A DNA stretch of 64,000 bases from Bacteriovoracaceae bacterium UBA6153. Its GTDB lineage: Bacteria > Bdellovibrionota > Bacteriovoracia > Bacteriovoracales > Bacteriovoracaceae. The notes below the pieces were generated by a model. That model worked only from the letters and a program-made list of their open reading frames with translations. It ran no database searches and was not told the DNA's origin. The position numbers were made by a program, and so were the translations under genes. The DNA lies in the NCBI GenBank assembly GCA_002428265.1, contig DIUR01000012.1:62001-126000 (forward strand), read 5' to 3'. Positions within the stretch are counted from its first letter, which is position 1, and each line of letters opens with the position of its first letter. Below are positions 26,515 through 35,718 of this stretch, in pieces.

Positions 26515-27172
26515 TGAGAACAACCTGCTTAAATGTTTTAGCTGCATTCATAGCTGTTTCCTGGATGCTTTTTTCGAAGATCCCTCTGTTTTTAACAAAG
26601 TTCGTTTTTCCAACAGCGTTTGGAGTTGTCGTCTCTCCAACAACTCTTGAGAAACTTCCTGTAACGTTGATAGTGTCCATTAGAACAACTTTTGGATTCA
26701 CTTTCATGTACTGGCCAACATCAGTTGTTAAAAGCTCCAGCTCTTCTTTAGAAGGCCTCTTGATCAAAATAATTCTTAATGAAAATTCATAAGAAGATTG
26801 AACTGGATAATAAAATGGACTTCTATCACCAATTGAAGACTTCACAGTGTTGTCGGTAAATAGTGTTTGAGTTGTCTTTACAACATCATTGTAGTGATCG
26901 CGTGATTCAATCACACCGATTAAGACAGCATCGGCCTTATCGCTGTCGCCGCTATAGACGCGAATTCCAGAATAATCGTTTAGGGCGTAAGTAATTTCTC
27001 TCGTCAGTGGTTCAGCGAGTTCGGGAATGACTGAGCGATTCACAAACATGGGCACTGCAACAGAACGAATATCGTATCCGATTAACGGGTTGTTAGTTGT
27101 ATTAAAGTGATAACCAGCACAAGAAGCTAGAGTCAATGTGAACAACAAAATAGAAAAAAATCGCACTTTCAT
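26504..27172 (-). CDS. lptE: LPS assembly lipoprotein LptE-like
   Basis: A 222-residue lipoprotein with signal peptide SILLFTLTLASC and a lipobox cysteine near residue 18, followed by AGYHF, the usual LptE N-terminus. The LptE-like core includes SVAVPMFVNRSVIPELAEPLTREI and a later VTGSFSRVVGET block. In E. coli LptE plugs the LptD barrel that inserts lipopolysaccharide into the outer leaflet. Its holA neighbour agrees with that identity. No lptD is in the window. Confidence 0.88.
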   Translation of the reverse strand: MKVRFFSILLFTLTLASCAGYHFNTTNNPLIGYDIRSVAVPMFVNRSVIPELAEPLTREITYALNDYSGIRVYSGDSDKADAVLIGVIESRDHYNDVVKTTQTLFTDNTVKSSIGDRSPFYYPVQSSYEFSLRIILIKRPSKEELELLTTDVGQYMKVNPKVVLMDTINVTGSFSRVVGETTTPNAVGKTNFVKNRGIFEKSIQETAMNAAKTFKQVVLNAF

Positions 27173-27215
27173 AGGCCCAATGCTACCCTAAAAGGCATAA
27201 GGCTTGAATCATTTT

Positions 27216-27743
27216 ATGCTAAAAAAACTCGGACAATTTATAGATTTTGGATCTTCTGCTCCCCAAGGACGCAGGGATGACCCAAAAAAATCAGCGCAAA
27301 TGTCTGATAGCTTTGATTTTTTAAGCTTAATCAAAGGCTGGCGCGAAATAGCTGGAGATAAACTCTCCGAGCACACCATTCCCTTAAAAAATCAAAACGG
27401 CACATTGGTGATTCTCTCTAACCATTCAGCGTTTGCAAATGAACTCAGTTATATGGAGCTTCTGTTAAAAAAGAAGATCTTTGCCAGATTTCCATCGCTC
27501 GAAAAATCAATCAAGAACATTAAGTTCATTGTCGATAGCACTCATTTTCAAAAACAATACTCTCAGTTTGTTATTCAACCTCAAAAAATAGTTAAAGAAA
27601 ATCAGCAGACACTTCATCAGTTTTCACCAGAATTTATTAGGCTCAGAAAAGAGGCGGAAGAAATTTTTCGCGATATCGAAGATGCTGAGATAAAAAAGAG
27701 CATGATCTCTCTTTATATCCAATCAGGAAATAATAAGGCCTGA
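27216..27743 (+). CDS. DUF721/DciA-like protein
   Basis: A 175-residue protein with the DUF721 core: LIKGWREIAGDKLSEHTIPL near residue 35, then the LVILSNHSAFANELSYMELLLKK block. DciA proteins of this family help load or activate the replicative helicase DnaB in bacteria without DnaC, which would fit the neighbouring holA. I start at the ATG at 27216; a TTG at 27204 with AAGG upstream is an alternative. The 3' end overlaps the convergent Sua5 gene by 21 bases. Confidence 0.78.
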   Translation: MLKKLGQFIDFGSSAPQGRRDDPKKSAQMSDSFDFLSLIKGWREIAGDKLSEHTIPLKNQNGTLVILSNHSAFANELSYMELLLKKKIFARFPSLEKSIKNIKFIVDSTHFQKQYSQFVIQPQKIVKENQQTLHQFSPEFIRLRKEAEEIFRDIEDAEIKKSMISLYIQSGNNKA

Positions 27744-28328
27744 AGTCAGAAGATGTTTTTTTATCTCCTCCACTTTTGATCCCACTCTAATGATTTCGAA
27801 TTTATCACCTTTTAAAAAGACAATCGTTGATGATCTTCCTGAAAGATCGTGAGTTGAATCTCCAAAAAATTCGCAGCTATGGGCATGTTCTTTTTGAAAC
27901 TTAAGGGCGTCTTCATAACTTGTGATCGGCGGCTCTCCAGCAAGATTTAAACTTGTCGTAAAAAATGGAGCAGCTAGATCTTGAGAGATTTCCTTTAAGG
28001 CCGGGAACTCCAGACATCTCACAGAAACAAATTCACTCTTTGCCGTCACCCATGAAGGAATTGAGATTTTTGAAATTCTTAATGGAAGTCCTAAAGTAGA
28101 TTCAAGCTTAAAAAAATTTCTTAACCATGAAACACTCATTCCATCTGGAAAGTTGAAGCTGTTATAAAGAGTATTAATATCGGTAAACATGATAGAAAGC
28201 GGCTTATCATCAGGAGATCTTTTAATCACATTGATTTTTTCTCTCGCGGCCTTAGATCTAATGCTCGCGCCAATTCCCCACACCGTGTCCGTTGGATAAA
28301 TAAAAACACTTTCATCATTTAATTTCAT
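27723..28328 (-). CDS. L-threonylcarbamoyladenylate synthase (Sua5/YciO/YrdC family)
   Basis: A 201-residue single-domain protein with the family start VFIYPTDTVWGIGAS, the KRSPDDKPLSIMFTD motif and LNLAGEPPITSYEDAL. TsaC/Sua5 enzymes make threonylcarbamoyl-AMP for the t6A37 modification of tRNA. The VWGIGAS and KRSPDDKP forms fit either true TsaC or the less understood YciO branch, so the exact subgroup is open. It is the last gene of the long minus-strand block from 35660, three bases after the GYF_2 gene. Confidence 0.88.
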   Translation of the reverse strand: MKLNDESVFIYPTDTVWGIGASIRSKAAREKINVIKRSPDDKPLSIMFTDINTLYNSFNFPDGMSVSWLRNFFKLESTLGLPLRISKISIPSWVTAKSEFVSVRCLEFPALKEISQDLAAPFFTTSLNLAGEPPITSYEDALKFQKEHAHSCEFFGDSTHDLSGRSSTIVFLKGDKFEIIRVGSKVEEIKKHLLTSGLIIS

Positions 28329-28331
28329 AAA

Positions 28332-29531
28332 TTACACCGGAAGCGGCTTATTTAATATTTCTTTAAAATAAAAGAAGACCGCAATAATAATCAACAATAC
28401 GATTATCAAGATAAAGAATAAGTAGTTATCGTTACGCTTTCTAAGAGGCTCTGCATGAGAGTTTGCATGGGCCACTTCTCTGTTTGGGTCTCTTAAAGCT
28501 GCTGGAGACTTGGCAGAACCTGGAGTGACACTCGATTTTGTTTTTCTATCATGCAGAAGTTTTCTATCTTCAAGAGCTGGCCTTTCCTTTTTAGTAATAA
28601 CCAACGGCTGAGCTTTAGGCTCTTCTGGGAAATCAATTTTTTCTTTTGTGTCTTTTGCGCTTAAATCCAATGCAAGAGTGAAATCACCAAAGTCATCTTC
28701 AATCTCTTGAGGTTTGGCCCTAATAGCAGGTGCTGCGTCTGCTTCAGCTTTTTCAGGCAGAACATGGCCTGATTGCTCACTATCAAGAGCGACTGTTCTC
28801 GTATGCTGGTGAGAGAGATCAACTTTACCTTTTTCTATTTTGGCAGAAGTTTTAAAATCATCCATATCTGGGAAGGCCAGGTCATCTTCATTTGGAAGTG
28901 CGACTTCTTCATCAGATAAAAGTGAAACCTGCTCGACTGACTTTGCAGAAGATGCGCCCGCATGTGAGTTATTAACAACAACTGTGGCTTCAACTGCTTT
29001 CGGTGCAGGAGAGCCCACATAAGCAAATGGCTTATTTTCATTTCTCGAGGCTTCCATCATGGCATCCATATCAGGGAAGGCCAGGTCGTCTGCACTTGGA
29101 AGTCTCGTCTCCTCTTTAGAGCTTACGGACTCTATTGGGTCATTAAAATTTTTTGGTAATGTATGAACAACCGTAACATCGGGAAAGGCCAGGTCATCTT
29201 CTTTTGGCACTATTCCAGGATTAGTATTGCTTTTTATCAACTGTGTTTTATTTGCAGGAGCAGTATTTATGGAAGTTGTCTTTTCTGGATTTTCTCTTTT
29301 TGAGAGGACACTTTTAGATTCTGAAATAGGATTGTAGCTTTGTGGGATATCACCGTAGAGATATTTTTCTACCAGCTCTTTTTCTTTAAGTGAAAACCAA
29401 TATCCATTTCCACTGGTCACTTCATCCGTCATTCCCAGAGCGCCTTTTTGGATAAACTCCAATAGCTTCTGCTTGGCCACCGGGCCAAGAATCTGGTTTT
29501 GAGAAGTTCTAATGAGCCAGTTTCTATCCAT
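28332..29531 (-). CDS. tail-anchored GYF_2 protein with repeated DDLAFPD motifs
   Basis: A 399-residue protein with an N-terminal GYF_2 domain (about 1-60: NWLIRTSQNQILGPVAKQKL, then GNGYWFSLKEKELV). A long disordered acidic/Pro/Ala linker follows, and a single C-terminal membrane helix (NYLFFILIIVLLIIIAVFFY) ends the protein. The topology places nearly everything in the cytoplasm. The linker carries three near-identical short motifs, EDDLAFPDV, ADDLAFPDMD and EDDLAFPDMD, spaced by about 45-85 residues, which look like docking sites. It lies between mlaD and the Sua5 gene in a co-directional block. The function is not known to me. Confidence 0.78.
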   Translation of the reverse strand: MDRNWLIRTSQNQILGPVAKQKLLEFIQKGALGMTDEVTSGNGYWFSLKEKELVEKYLYGDIPQSYNPISESKSVLSKRENPEKTTSINTAPANKTQLIKSNTNPGIVPKEDDLAFPDVTVVHTLPKNFNDPIESVSSKEETRLPSADDLAFPDMDAMMEASRNENKPFAYVGSPAPKAVEATVVVNNSHAGASSAKSVEQVSLLSDEEVALPNEDDLAFPDMDDFKTSAKIEKGKVDLSHQHTRTVALDSEQSGHVLPEKAEADAAPAIRAKPQEIEDDFGDFTLALDLSAKDTKEKIDFPEEPKAQPLVITKKERPALEDRKLLHDRKTKSSVTPGSAKSPAALRDPNREVAHANSHAEPLRKRNDNYLFFILIIVLLIIIAVFFYFKEILNKPLPV

Positions 29532-29541
29532 TACCCTTCCA

Positions 29542-30912
29542 CTAGAAGAAAAATCCCATTAGACCTTTAAGATCTTCGTCGTTAAAACGAAGCCCGGCCT
29601 GAATTGTACCACTACGCTCTTTTCTACCCATATCATTGAAAGATGCTCTTCCGTAAAGGATGTTCCAAACTTGAAGTTCAGTGATGAATCTTAAGTTGGC
29701 ACCTTTATCTTTTTTATAATCGAAAGCTTCAAGAGAGAATTTTGTTCCAAGATTTTGTAAATAATAATCAAGTCCTAGACCACCAGTTGATTCGATTAAA
29801 CCTCCGCGCACTCCGAAATCCTGGATGCGGCGACCGATTTGAACGTTGAATCTGAAAGTGTCTCTTTCACGCTCTTTTTTATTTTGAACAACTGTATTTC
29901 CATTAGTCGTTGTTTCCGTAATTGTTTCTGTATCAGGTCCGATTGCTGAGGTCGTTAAACCTAAATGGTAGTAGCGCTCAGGAGATGGGAAAATTCTTAA
30001 AGCAACTTCACTTTCTCCGCCACCTTCAGTATTAGCTCCTGTGAACACTGAAAGCTCAGTTCTAATCGCTTCCGCTTTACCAACAAGCTTTTGAACACTC
30101 GATAAAGTGTCTTTAACCTGATCAGCAATTTCATCTTCAACTAAGAGTTTACCAACTGTTCCTTTTCCTTTTTTAACATCAGCGATGATGGCATTTAAAT
30201 CAGCAGTCATCTGTTTTGTGTTAGCTAGAACCTGCTTAATATCTGCCATGGCGCTATCAGGATTCGTTTTATCAACTTGATAAGCAAGCTCATATGAAAA
30301 CGATTCTAAATTTTCAATCATGGCATTAAGCTTTTCTTCATTACCATTCATAACTCTCTTAAGAGTCAATGTTGCTTCTTTTGTGTTTTCTACTAACTCA
30401 GAGACATCTGCCAGGATTTTCTTAATTGGGGACTCTTGTCCATCTGGTGCAATACTTTCTTTCAAGCTTTTAACGACGGCCTTAACATCAACTAAAATTT
30501 CAGAAGCATCTTTAATCAATGTTTCCATGCCTGCCGCTTCTTCTGAATCAATAAAGTCCAGCTTCGCCAGCATTTCAGGAGAATCTCCTACGTGAATCTC
30601 TAAATACTTATCACCTAAAAATCCAACACTCTTAATTCTTAACTTAGAGTTTTTTGTAATTTGAATCTGTTTTAGGATTTCGAAAGTAATAAGGGCCGTG
30701 TTTCCTTGAAGTTCAATTGAAACAATACGTCCTGCTGAAATACCTGCGATCTTGATCGGAGTCTTAGGAAAAATTCCGGAAGCATCTTTAATGATCGTTC
30801 TATAAGTTACGTACTGGCCAAACCCAGATTGATTAGACGTAATTTTAAACGACATGAAAACAATCGCTACGATTGTTGCTATGGCAAGAAGACCTACTTT
30901 AAACTCATTCAT
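29542..30912 (-). CDS. mlaD: MCE-domain lipid transport protein with C-terminal beta-barrel-like region
   Basis: A 456-residue MlaD-family protein. An N-terminal membrane helix (VGLLAIATIVAIVFMSF) and an MCE domain (about 35-115: TPIKIAGISAGRIVSIEL through LRIKSVGFLGDKYLEI) are followed by long amphipathic helices (about 120-290). A beta-strand-rich end (about 300-456) alternates aromatic and polar residues and finishes ...GLMGFFF, an OMP-like terminal Phe. E. coli MlaD stops after its short helix (183 residues). The extension could span the periplasm and insert in the outer membrane, as reported for MlaD of diderm Firmicutes such as Veillonella. It is the third gene of mlaE-mlaF-mlaD. Confidence 0.9.
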   Translation of the reverse strand: MNEFKVGLLAIATIVAIVFMSFKITSNQSGFGQYVTYRTIIKDASGIFPKTPIKIAGISAGRIVSIELQGNTALITFEILKQIQITKNSKLRIKSVGFLGDKYLEIHVGDSPEMLAKLDFIDSEEAAGMETLIKDASEILVDVKAVVKSLKESIAPDGQESPIKKILADVSELVENTKEATLTLKRVMNGNEEKLNAMIENLESFSYELAYQVDKTNPDSAMADIKQVLANTKQMTADLNAIIADVKKGKGTVGKLLVEDEIADQVKDTLSSVQKLVGKAEAIRTELSVFTGANTEGGGESEVALRIFPSPERYYHLGLTTSAIGPDTETITETTTNGNTVVQNKKERERDTFRFNVQIGRRIQDFGVRGGLIESTGGLGLDYYLQNLGTKFSLEAFDYKKDKGANLRFITELQVWNILYGRASFNDMGRKERSGTIQAGLRFNDEDLKGLMGFFF

Positions 30913-30932
30913 TTAATTTACACACCTTTAAG

Positions 30933-31685
30933 CTATAGATTCAAAAATTCCTGAACTAACTCTTTGTCAGATTTTTTGAATTCTTCTACTGGTAAATACT
31001 CAATAATCTTACCACGGTCCAAAAATGCGACATAGTCGGAAATTTCGAGCGTGGCCCTAACGTCATGGGAAATAATAACGGATGTCATCTCTCGGTCTTT
31101 GTGCTGAGTGGCCGTCTCAACAATAAGATTGTTAACCATCTTAGTTGTGATCGGATCAAGTCCGGTTGTCGGTTCATCATAAAGCATGATGTGCGGACTA
31201 AGAGCAAGACCTCTTGCCAGACCAACTCTCTTTCTCATACCACCGGAAAGCTCTGATGGAAGACGATCAAAAGATTCTTCTTTGATCCCGACCGAAATGA
31301 GAAGGTCTTTCACTTTCTCTGTAATCTCTGACTCTTTTAATTTAGTAAATTCTTTTAGAGGGAAAGCAACGTTTTCTTGTGCTGTAAAAGAATCGAATAA
31401 AGCAGCGTACTGAAAAAGCATTCCGAAGTTTCTACGAAACTCTCTAAGCTCCATCTTATCTAGCTTTGATAAATCCTGACCTAGAACACTTACGACTCCA
31501 GAGGTAGGATTCATAATTCCTAAAATGTGTTTCAAAAGAGTCGACTTTCCCGCTCCCGAAAAACCCAGAATCGTTGTGATCTTGTTTCTTTCGATATCAA
31601 AATTAAGCTCATTTAATACAGTCTGCTCACCAAAGATTTTGGTTACATTCTGAATCGAAATGGCCGGGTTTTCAAAAGTCAGCAC
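30933..31685 (-). CDS. mlaF: ABC transporter ATP-binding protein MlaF
   Basis: The ATPase of the Mla lipid transporter. Walker A is GFSGAGKST, the signature is LSGGMRKRVGLARGL, Walker B is IMLYDEPTTGLDP and the switch His is in VIISHDV. The GGMRKR form of the signature is typical of MlaF/MCE ATPases. I start at the GTG at 31685 (VLTFENPAISI), which has GGAG nine bases upstream; the TTG at 31700 overlaps that GGAG. This gives 250 residues, close to E. coli MlaF. It sits 20 bases before mlaD and about 30 after mlaE. Confidence 0.94.
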   Translation of the reverse strand: MLTFENPAISIQNVTKIFGEQTVLNELNFDIERNKITTILGFSGAGKSTLLKHILGIMNPTSGVVSVLGQDLSKLDKMELREFRRNFGMLFQYAALFDSFTAQENVAFPLKEFTKLKESEITEKVKDLLISVGIKEESFDRLPSELSGGMRKRVGLARGLALSPHIMLYDEPTTGLDPITTKMVNNLIVETATQHKDREMTSVIISHDVRATLEISDYVAFLDRGKIIEYLPVEEFKKSDKELVQEFLNL

Positions 31686-31716
31686 TACACTAATCTCCAA
31701 AAAATCTTTTAGTTTT

Positions 31717-32520
31717 TTATAGTATCTTTACTAGGAAAGTTGTTAAGAAATAATCCAGCACAAGAACCGAAACCATTCCCCATACAACGGCCTGATTCGT
31801 TCCGCGACCTACACCTACTGCACCCTTTTCAACCTGAAAGCCAAAATAAGTTCCAATAACTGCGATAACAAAACCAAATACAGTTGCCTTAATTACACCT
31901 TGAGCAACATCGGCCACAACCATGAACTCAGAAAGCTTTGAAAAAAACATCGCTTCATCAATCATCAAAGTTGTCGTACCAATAAGATAAGCGCCAAGGT
32001 TTCCGATGAATAGAAAACAAATTGAAAGCATCGGCACCGCAATAGTAGCTGCGACAATTCTTGGAACTGCGAGATACTGGATACTGTTGATCCCCATAAC
32101 TTCAAGAGCATCAATCTGCTCAGTAACTTTCATTGAACCAATCTGAGCGGCCATGGCCGATCCAGCTCGTCCAGCTACGATAAGTCCGGTTAATACTGGA
32201 GCAAGCTCCTTTGCCAAACTGATAGCAACGATCGCACCGACAAGTGAGTCGACGTTGATCATTTTAAATCCAAGATAAGTTTGCGTACAAAAAACCATTC
32301 CGGTGAAAAGTCCCGCCAGAAGAATAATGGTCATACTTTTGTTGCCGATAGAATAAAGCTGTTCGAATAACAGGCGAATACGAAAAGGTCTCTTTCCCAT
32401 CCAGTAAAAAGAGCGCCCTGCAAATAGAGTAATCATACCGAGGCCGTCGACCATATCCAAAAGGTTACGTCCAAATTCTTCGATTTTAGTTTCTAGATAA
32501 GTTTTTAATTTTGTAATCAC
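31717..32520 (-). CDS. mlaE: MlaE permease subunit
   Basis: A 267-residue integral membrane protein with about five helices (for example MTIILLAGLFTGMVFCTQTY and VVADVAQGVIKATVFGFVIAVIG) and the MlaE core ELAPVLTGLIVAGRAGSAMAA followed by GSMKVTEQIDAL, the coupling region that contacts the ATPase. It forms the inner-membrane channel of the Mla phospholipid transporter. It is preceded by alr with a 4-base gap and followed by mlaF. Confidence 0.95.
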   Translation of the reverse strand: MITKLKTYLETKIEEFGRNLLDMVDGLGMITLFAGRSFYWMGKRPFRIRLLFEQLYSIGNKSMTIILLAGLFTGMVFCTQTYLGFKMINVDSLVGAIVAISLAKELAPVLTGLIVAGRAGSAMAAQIGSMKVTEQIDALEVMGINSIQYLAVPRIVAATIAVPMLSICFLFIGNLGAYLIGTTTLMIDEAMFFSKLSEFMVVADVAQGVIKATVFGFVIAVIGTYFGFQVEKGAVGVGRGTNQAVVWGMVSVLVLDYFLTTFLVKIL

Positions 32521-32524
32521 CCGA

Positions 32525-33664
32525 TTAGTTTAAACGATAAACTCTTGGAATGCGAGGGAGAAGAGCGCAAAAAACTTCATATGGAATAGTTTTAGTTTCC
32601 ATACAAAATTTCAAGAAATCGCCTTCTGACTTTCCCCAAATTGTGAAGATTTCGTGGGCCGTAATTTTACCGATGGCCTCTTTTGGAAAAAAGACATGAG
32701 TCATATCCATACTGACTCTTCCGATAATCACTCCTTCAAAACCTTTATGATATAAATGAGCGCCGGAGTAACGATTAAAAAAACCGTCGCCATAACCAAT
32801 CGCAAGAATAGCAATCAACCCATCTTCCGGGCAAGGAGTTGAATTATAGCCAACCACTTCGCCTTTTTTAACTTCAAAAACTCTCAGAATATATGTTTCT
32901 AAAACAGAGACGAGTTTGCCTTTAAACTCTCCCGCCACATTTTGATTCAATGAACTCGGCCCATAAAGCATCAGCCCTGGTCTTACATGTGTATCGCCGC
33001 TGACCTCTCTGACTCCCGTTTTTTGTTCAACGCTTCCGGAATTAGACTGAGATGTACGCAGAAGTTGAATGCCTGAGTCACGGAAGAATTTTTTAATTTC
33101 TTCGAATCTCGTCCTCTGCAAAACATTTGTTTGATTCTCACTCATCGACGCACTTGCATTGGCATAGTGGCTGATTAAATGATGAACACTTGTGCGCCCG
33201 TGTTGTTTTAATTTATTTACAATTAGCGGAGTATCGTTTGGATCGAGACCAAGTCTGTTCATTCCCGTATTAAATTTTAAACAGATGGGAAAGTTTTTAA
33301 GTTCAGCGGTATGAAGAATATAATCCAACTCACTGACGTTGGAGATAACGGGAATAATCCTGCGCTTTAGATAGATATCAACGTTTTCTAAAAGCTCCAA
33401 CTGGATATCTGAAAAAACATAGATATCGAACTCAAGCTCGTTGAGCTCTTCTCTGAGTTTTAAGGCTTCGCTGATTGTCGCACAACCAAATTCTTTAATG
33501 CCAAGTTCGGTGATTGCATATCTCGCAATAGGAATCATTCCGTGTCCGTACCCATCAGCTTTGATCATAAAAAGAACATGGCTCTCCTTAGATATTTTTC
33601 TGATTTGCTCAACGTTGTAAGCGATATGGTCCAGGTTAACCACCAGACGACTTCTAAACTTCAT
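32525..33664 (-). CDS. alr: alanine racemase
   Basis: A 379-residue PLP enzyme that makes D-alanine for peptidoglycan. The cofactor lysine is in MIKADGYGHG (near residue 35). Other family blocks are NTGMNRLGL, RPGLMLYG, and GYGDGFFNRYSG with the catalytic-tyrosine region near residue 265. The C-terminal VSMDMTHVFF and ALLPRIPRVY are normal. Its place between aroK and the mla genes suggests an envelope-biogenesis transcription unit. Confidence 0.95.
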   Translation of the reverse strand: MKFRSRLVVNLDHIAYNVEQIRKISKESHVLFMIKADGYGHGMIPIARYAITELGIKEFGCATISEALKLREELNELEFDIYVFSDIQLELLENVDIYLKRRIIPVISNVSELDYILHTAELKNFPICLKFNTGMNRLGLDPNDTPLIVNKLKQHGRTSVHHLISHYANASASMSENQTNVLQRTRFEEIKKFFRDSGIQLLRTSQSNSGSVEQKTGVREVSGDTHVRPGLMLYGPSSLNQNVAGEFKGKLVSVLETYILRVFEVKKGEVVGYNSTPCPEDGLIAILAIGYGDGFFNRYSGAHLYHKGFEGVIIGRVSMDMTHVFFPKEAIGKITAHEIFTIWGKSEGDFLKFCMETKTIPYEVFCALLPRIPRVYRLN

Positions 33665-33666
33665 AT

Positions 33667-35127
33667 TTAAATATCCAGACTTGTTTTAGGTTCAATGAAT
33701 GTCCACGCACGTTTTTGATCTTTCACTGCTTCTTTTAAGTCAGCTTCAGTTTTTAGAACTTTTGAAAGATAGGCGTGAGCAGAAAGTGGGCTCATCGTCA
33801 CCTTCGGTGATACGAGCTGAGATAAAACTCCTTCGGAGTCTTCGAAATATTTCCAGTATTGAAAGCGATTAGAAAAATCTTTCAATTGATCAAAGAACAC
33901 ATCTAAATCCGAGGCGCGAACCATGAAACCAATATTAGCGACTCCATAATCGAAAAATCTAAAATCAATTCTGGTTTGAATTTCTAATTTGTTAATAAAT
34001 TCAGTTGAAAAACGATTCCAGAAAAATCTGTTCGTTGCTTTCTTAAGCACTAATTGAACGAGGCTAGATAGATCAAGATCCACCAATCTCATGTCTTCAA
34101 TATTTTTATTGTTAACAACTTCACTTACTGTCTGGCCAAATAAATACTGATCAACAAAACTCATTGCTTCAAAAGATGAGCTGAATTTTTTATTAGTTTC
34201 AATCGGTGAATCTATTTTATTTTTGAAAGTTGCATAGAAGCCATTTAAATAAGCTTCAAGCATATTCCAGTCAAAGTTATTAAAGAATGTTTCGTTTTGT
34301 GATTTGATAAAAATTATTTTATCAGGCCTTGAGCTCTCCCCTCTGATAAGAAGTGAGACGAGATCTCCTCCCATAATATCAATAGCAACCTGAGTGGCCA
34401 TATTTTGAGCAAAAAGCTCAATGCCATTTGTACATGCCTGACCTAACCAAAGTGAGGGAATATTTCTAAATTTCTTCAGATGAGAAACCGGAGACAATAA
34501 TTTCTGACCGTTAAAGCTGAGTTCAAGAAATGAAAATTCTTCAATCTCATCAATGCCCTGAAAAACTTTTTCAATGGCCTTAAAAAAATCCGCTTCAAAT
34601 CTATAGTTTTCAAAATCCAGACAAACACTCTTAACCATCGACATATAATTATCAGCGCGCACTTCTTCGCGAAGGGCCACTTCAAGGCGCTCGATCTGCT
34701 CTTTTTGCGCAGAAGTTGTTACCTTCAACATGTGGTAGTGTTGCTCAAGGCTAGAAATTTTATTGAGCCTTCTTAAAATGGCCTTGAGAGGCCCTTCGTA
34801 ATGAGCAGATTGTTTCAAAACCCCAAGGTGATAAAAATGGTGAGTTGAAACCAAAAGTGGTTCAGTGTTTTGTGTGTAGTAAAATAAAAGCGGCATCTCT
34901 TCTGCGATGACGGCCGGGTGATCTCTTAAAACCAGGTCTCCTTCACTCATCTTTTTTACATCGACTATACAAAGGGCCGGCGAGCGCTCAAGAGTTCCAC
35001 TCCAGAAAGTTTTCAGGTCTTCATAAAAATGAGGAATCACTCCCAATTTTTTGAACACTGAAGATATCTCTTTCACTTCAGATAAATCTGAAAGCAAAAG
35101 GGCCACTGAAACTTTTCCTTCAACCAC
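33667..35127 (-). CDS. receiver-like domain protein of unknown function
   Basis: A 486-residue cytoplasmic protein. Residues about 1-120 look like a response-regulator receiver fold: a LLLSDLSEV acidic start, ALCIVDV with an aspartate at the phospho-acceptor position, LLFYYT, and GVLKQS with the conserved Lys position. A coiled coil (about 125-165) and a 300-residue alpha/beta region follow, with no output domain I know. It is not a standard HTH, GGDEF or histidine kinase output. It lies two bases upstream of alr and 20 after aroK, so it is probably expressed with them. The receiver assignment is a pattern judgement. Confidence 0.6.
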   Translation of the reverse strand: MVEGKVSVALLLSDLSEVKEISSVFKKLGVIPHFYEDLKTFWSGTLERSPALCIVDVKKMSEGDLVLRDHPAVIAEEMPLLFYYTQNTEPLLVSTHHFYHLGVLKQSAHYEGPLKAILRRLNKISSLEQHYHMLKVTTSAQKEQIERLEVALREEVRADNYMSMVKSVCLDFENYRFEADFFKAIEKVFQGIDEIEEFSFLELSFNGQKLLSPVSHLKKFRNIPSLWLGQACTNGIELFAQNMATQVAIDIMGGDLVSLLIRGESSRPDKIIFIKSQNETFFNNFDWNMLEAYLNGFYATFKNKIDSPIETNKKFSSSFEAMSFVDQYLFGQTVSEVVNNKNIEDMRLVDLDLSSLVQLVLKKATNRFFWNRFSTEFINKLEIQTRIDFRFFDYGVANIGFMVRASDLDVFFDQLKDFSNRFQYWKYFEDSEGVLSQLVSPKVTMSPLSAHAYLSKVLKTEADLKEAVKDQKRAWTFIEPKTSLDI

Positions 35128-35147
35128 TACTAACCTCTTGTCGGTAT

Positions 35148-35660
35148 TTAAATGCTCTTTAAATTATGCACTAAAGGAGCAAGGCCTTCAATCTCTTTTA
35201 TCTGAGTTTCCGAGAGGATAAGCTCAGCTTGTTGATAGAGAGGAAGTCTTTTTTGATAAAGATTACGTAAACCGTCTTCTCCCAATAAAGTCATTGGACG
35301 GTTAGAGTCATTTTTTATGCGCTTGTAACAAGTTTCAAAAGGAGTATTCAGAAAAATCATTTTCGCTTGTGTTCTTAGCTCATCGAAGCCTGCTGCCTCT
35401 ATCGTTCCGCCACCCAAGGCGATGATCTTCATTGTCCGCATGTTGAGAAGAGACTGAAGTGCGCTGATTTCTTTTTGTCTGAACTCGGCCATTCCGTGAT
35501 TTTTAATCCACTCACCAAGTTCCTGGTGAGTTATTCCAAGTTCCTCACAGACAACCTGGTCCAGGTCAAAAGTCATGAATCCTAGGTCGTTATCCTTAAA
35601 ACTTTCTATGAAAGTTGTTTTTCCCGACCCCATAAATCCACAGACTAAAATATTCACCAA
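35148..35660 (-). CDS. aroK: shikimate kinase
   Basis: A 170-residue P-loop kinase that phosphorylates shikimate in aromatic amino acid synthesis. Walker A is GFMGSGKTT (residues 8-16). The substrate-binding FDLDQVVCEELG with Asp and the WIKNHGMAEFRQKE segment with Arg follow, then the IIALGGGTIEAAGF glycine loop and the lid region NDSNRPML. The length is standard. It is first in the long minus-strand block and divergent from yceD. Confidence 0.94.
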   Translation of the reverse strand: MVNILVCGFMGSGKTTFIESFKDNDLGFMTFDLDQVVCEELGITHQELGEWIKNHGMAEFRQKEISALQSLLNMRTMKIIALGGGTIEAAGFDELRTQAKMIFLNTPFETCYKRIKNDSNRPMTLLGEDGLRNLYQKRLPLYQQAELILSETQIKEIEGLAPLVHNLKSI

Positions 35661-35718
35661 TGACCTCTATTCTCAATTGTACTTTTAAAATCATCTGAGT
35701 TAAATGGGAGCCATGAAT

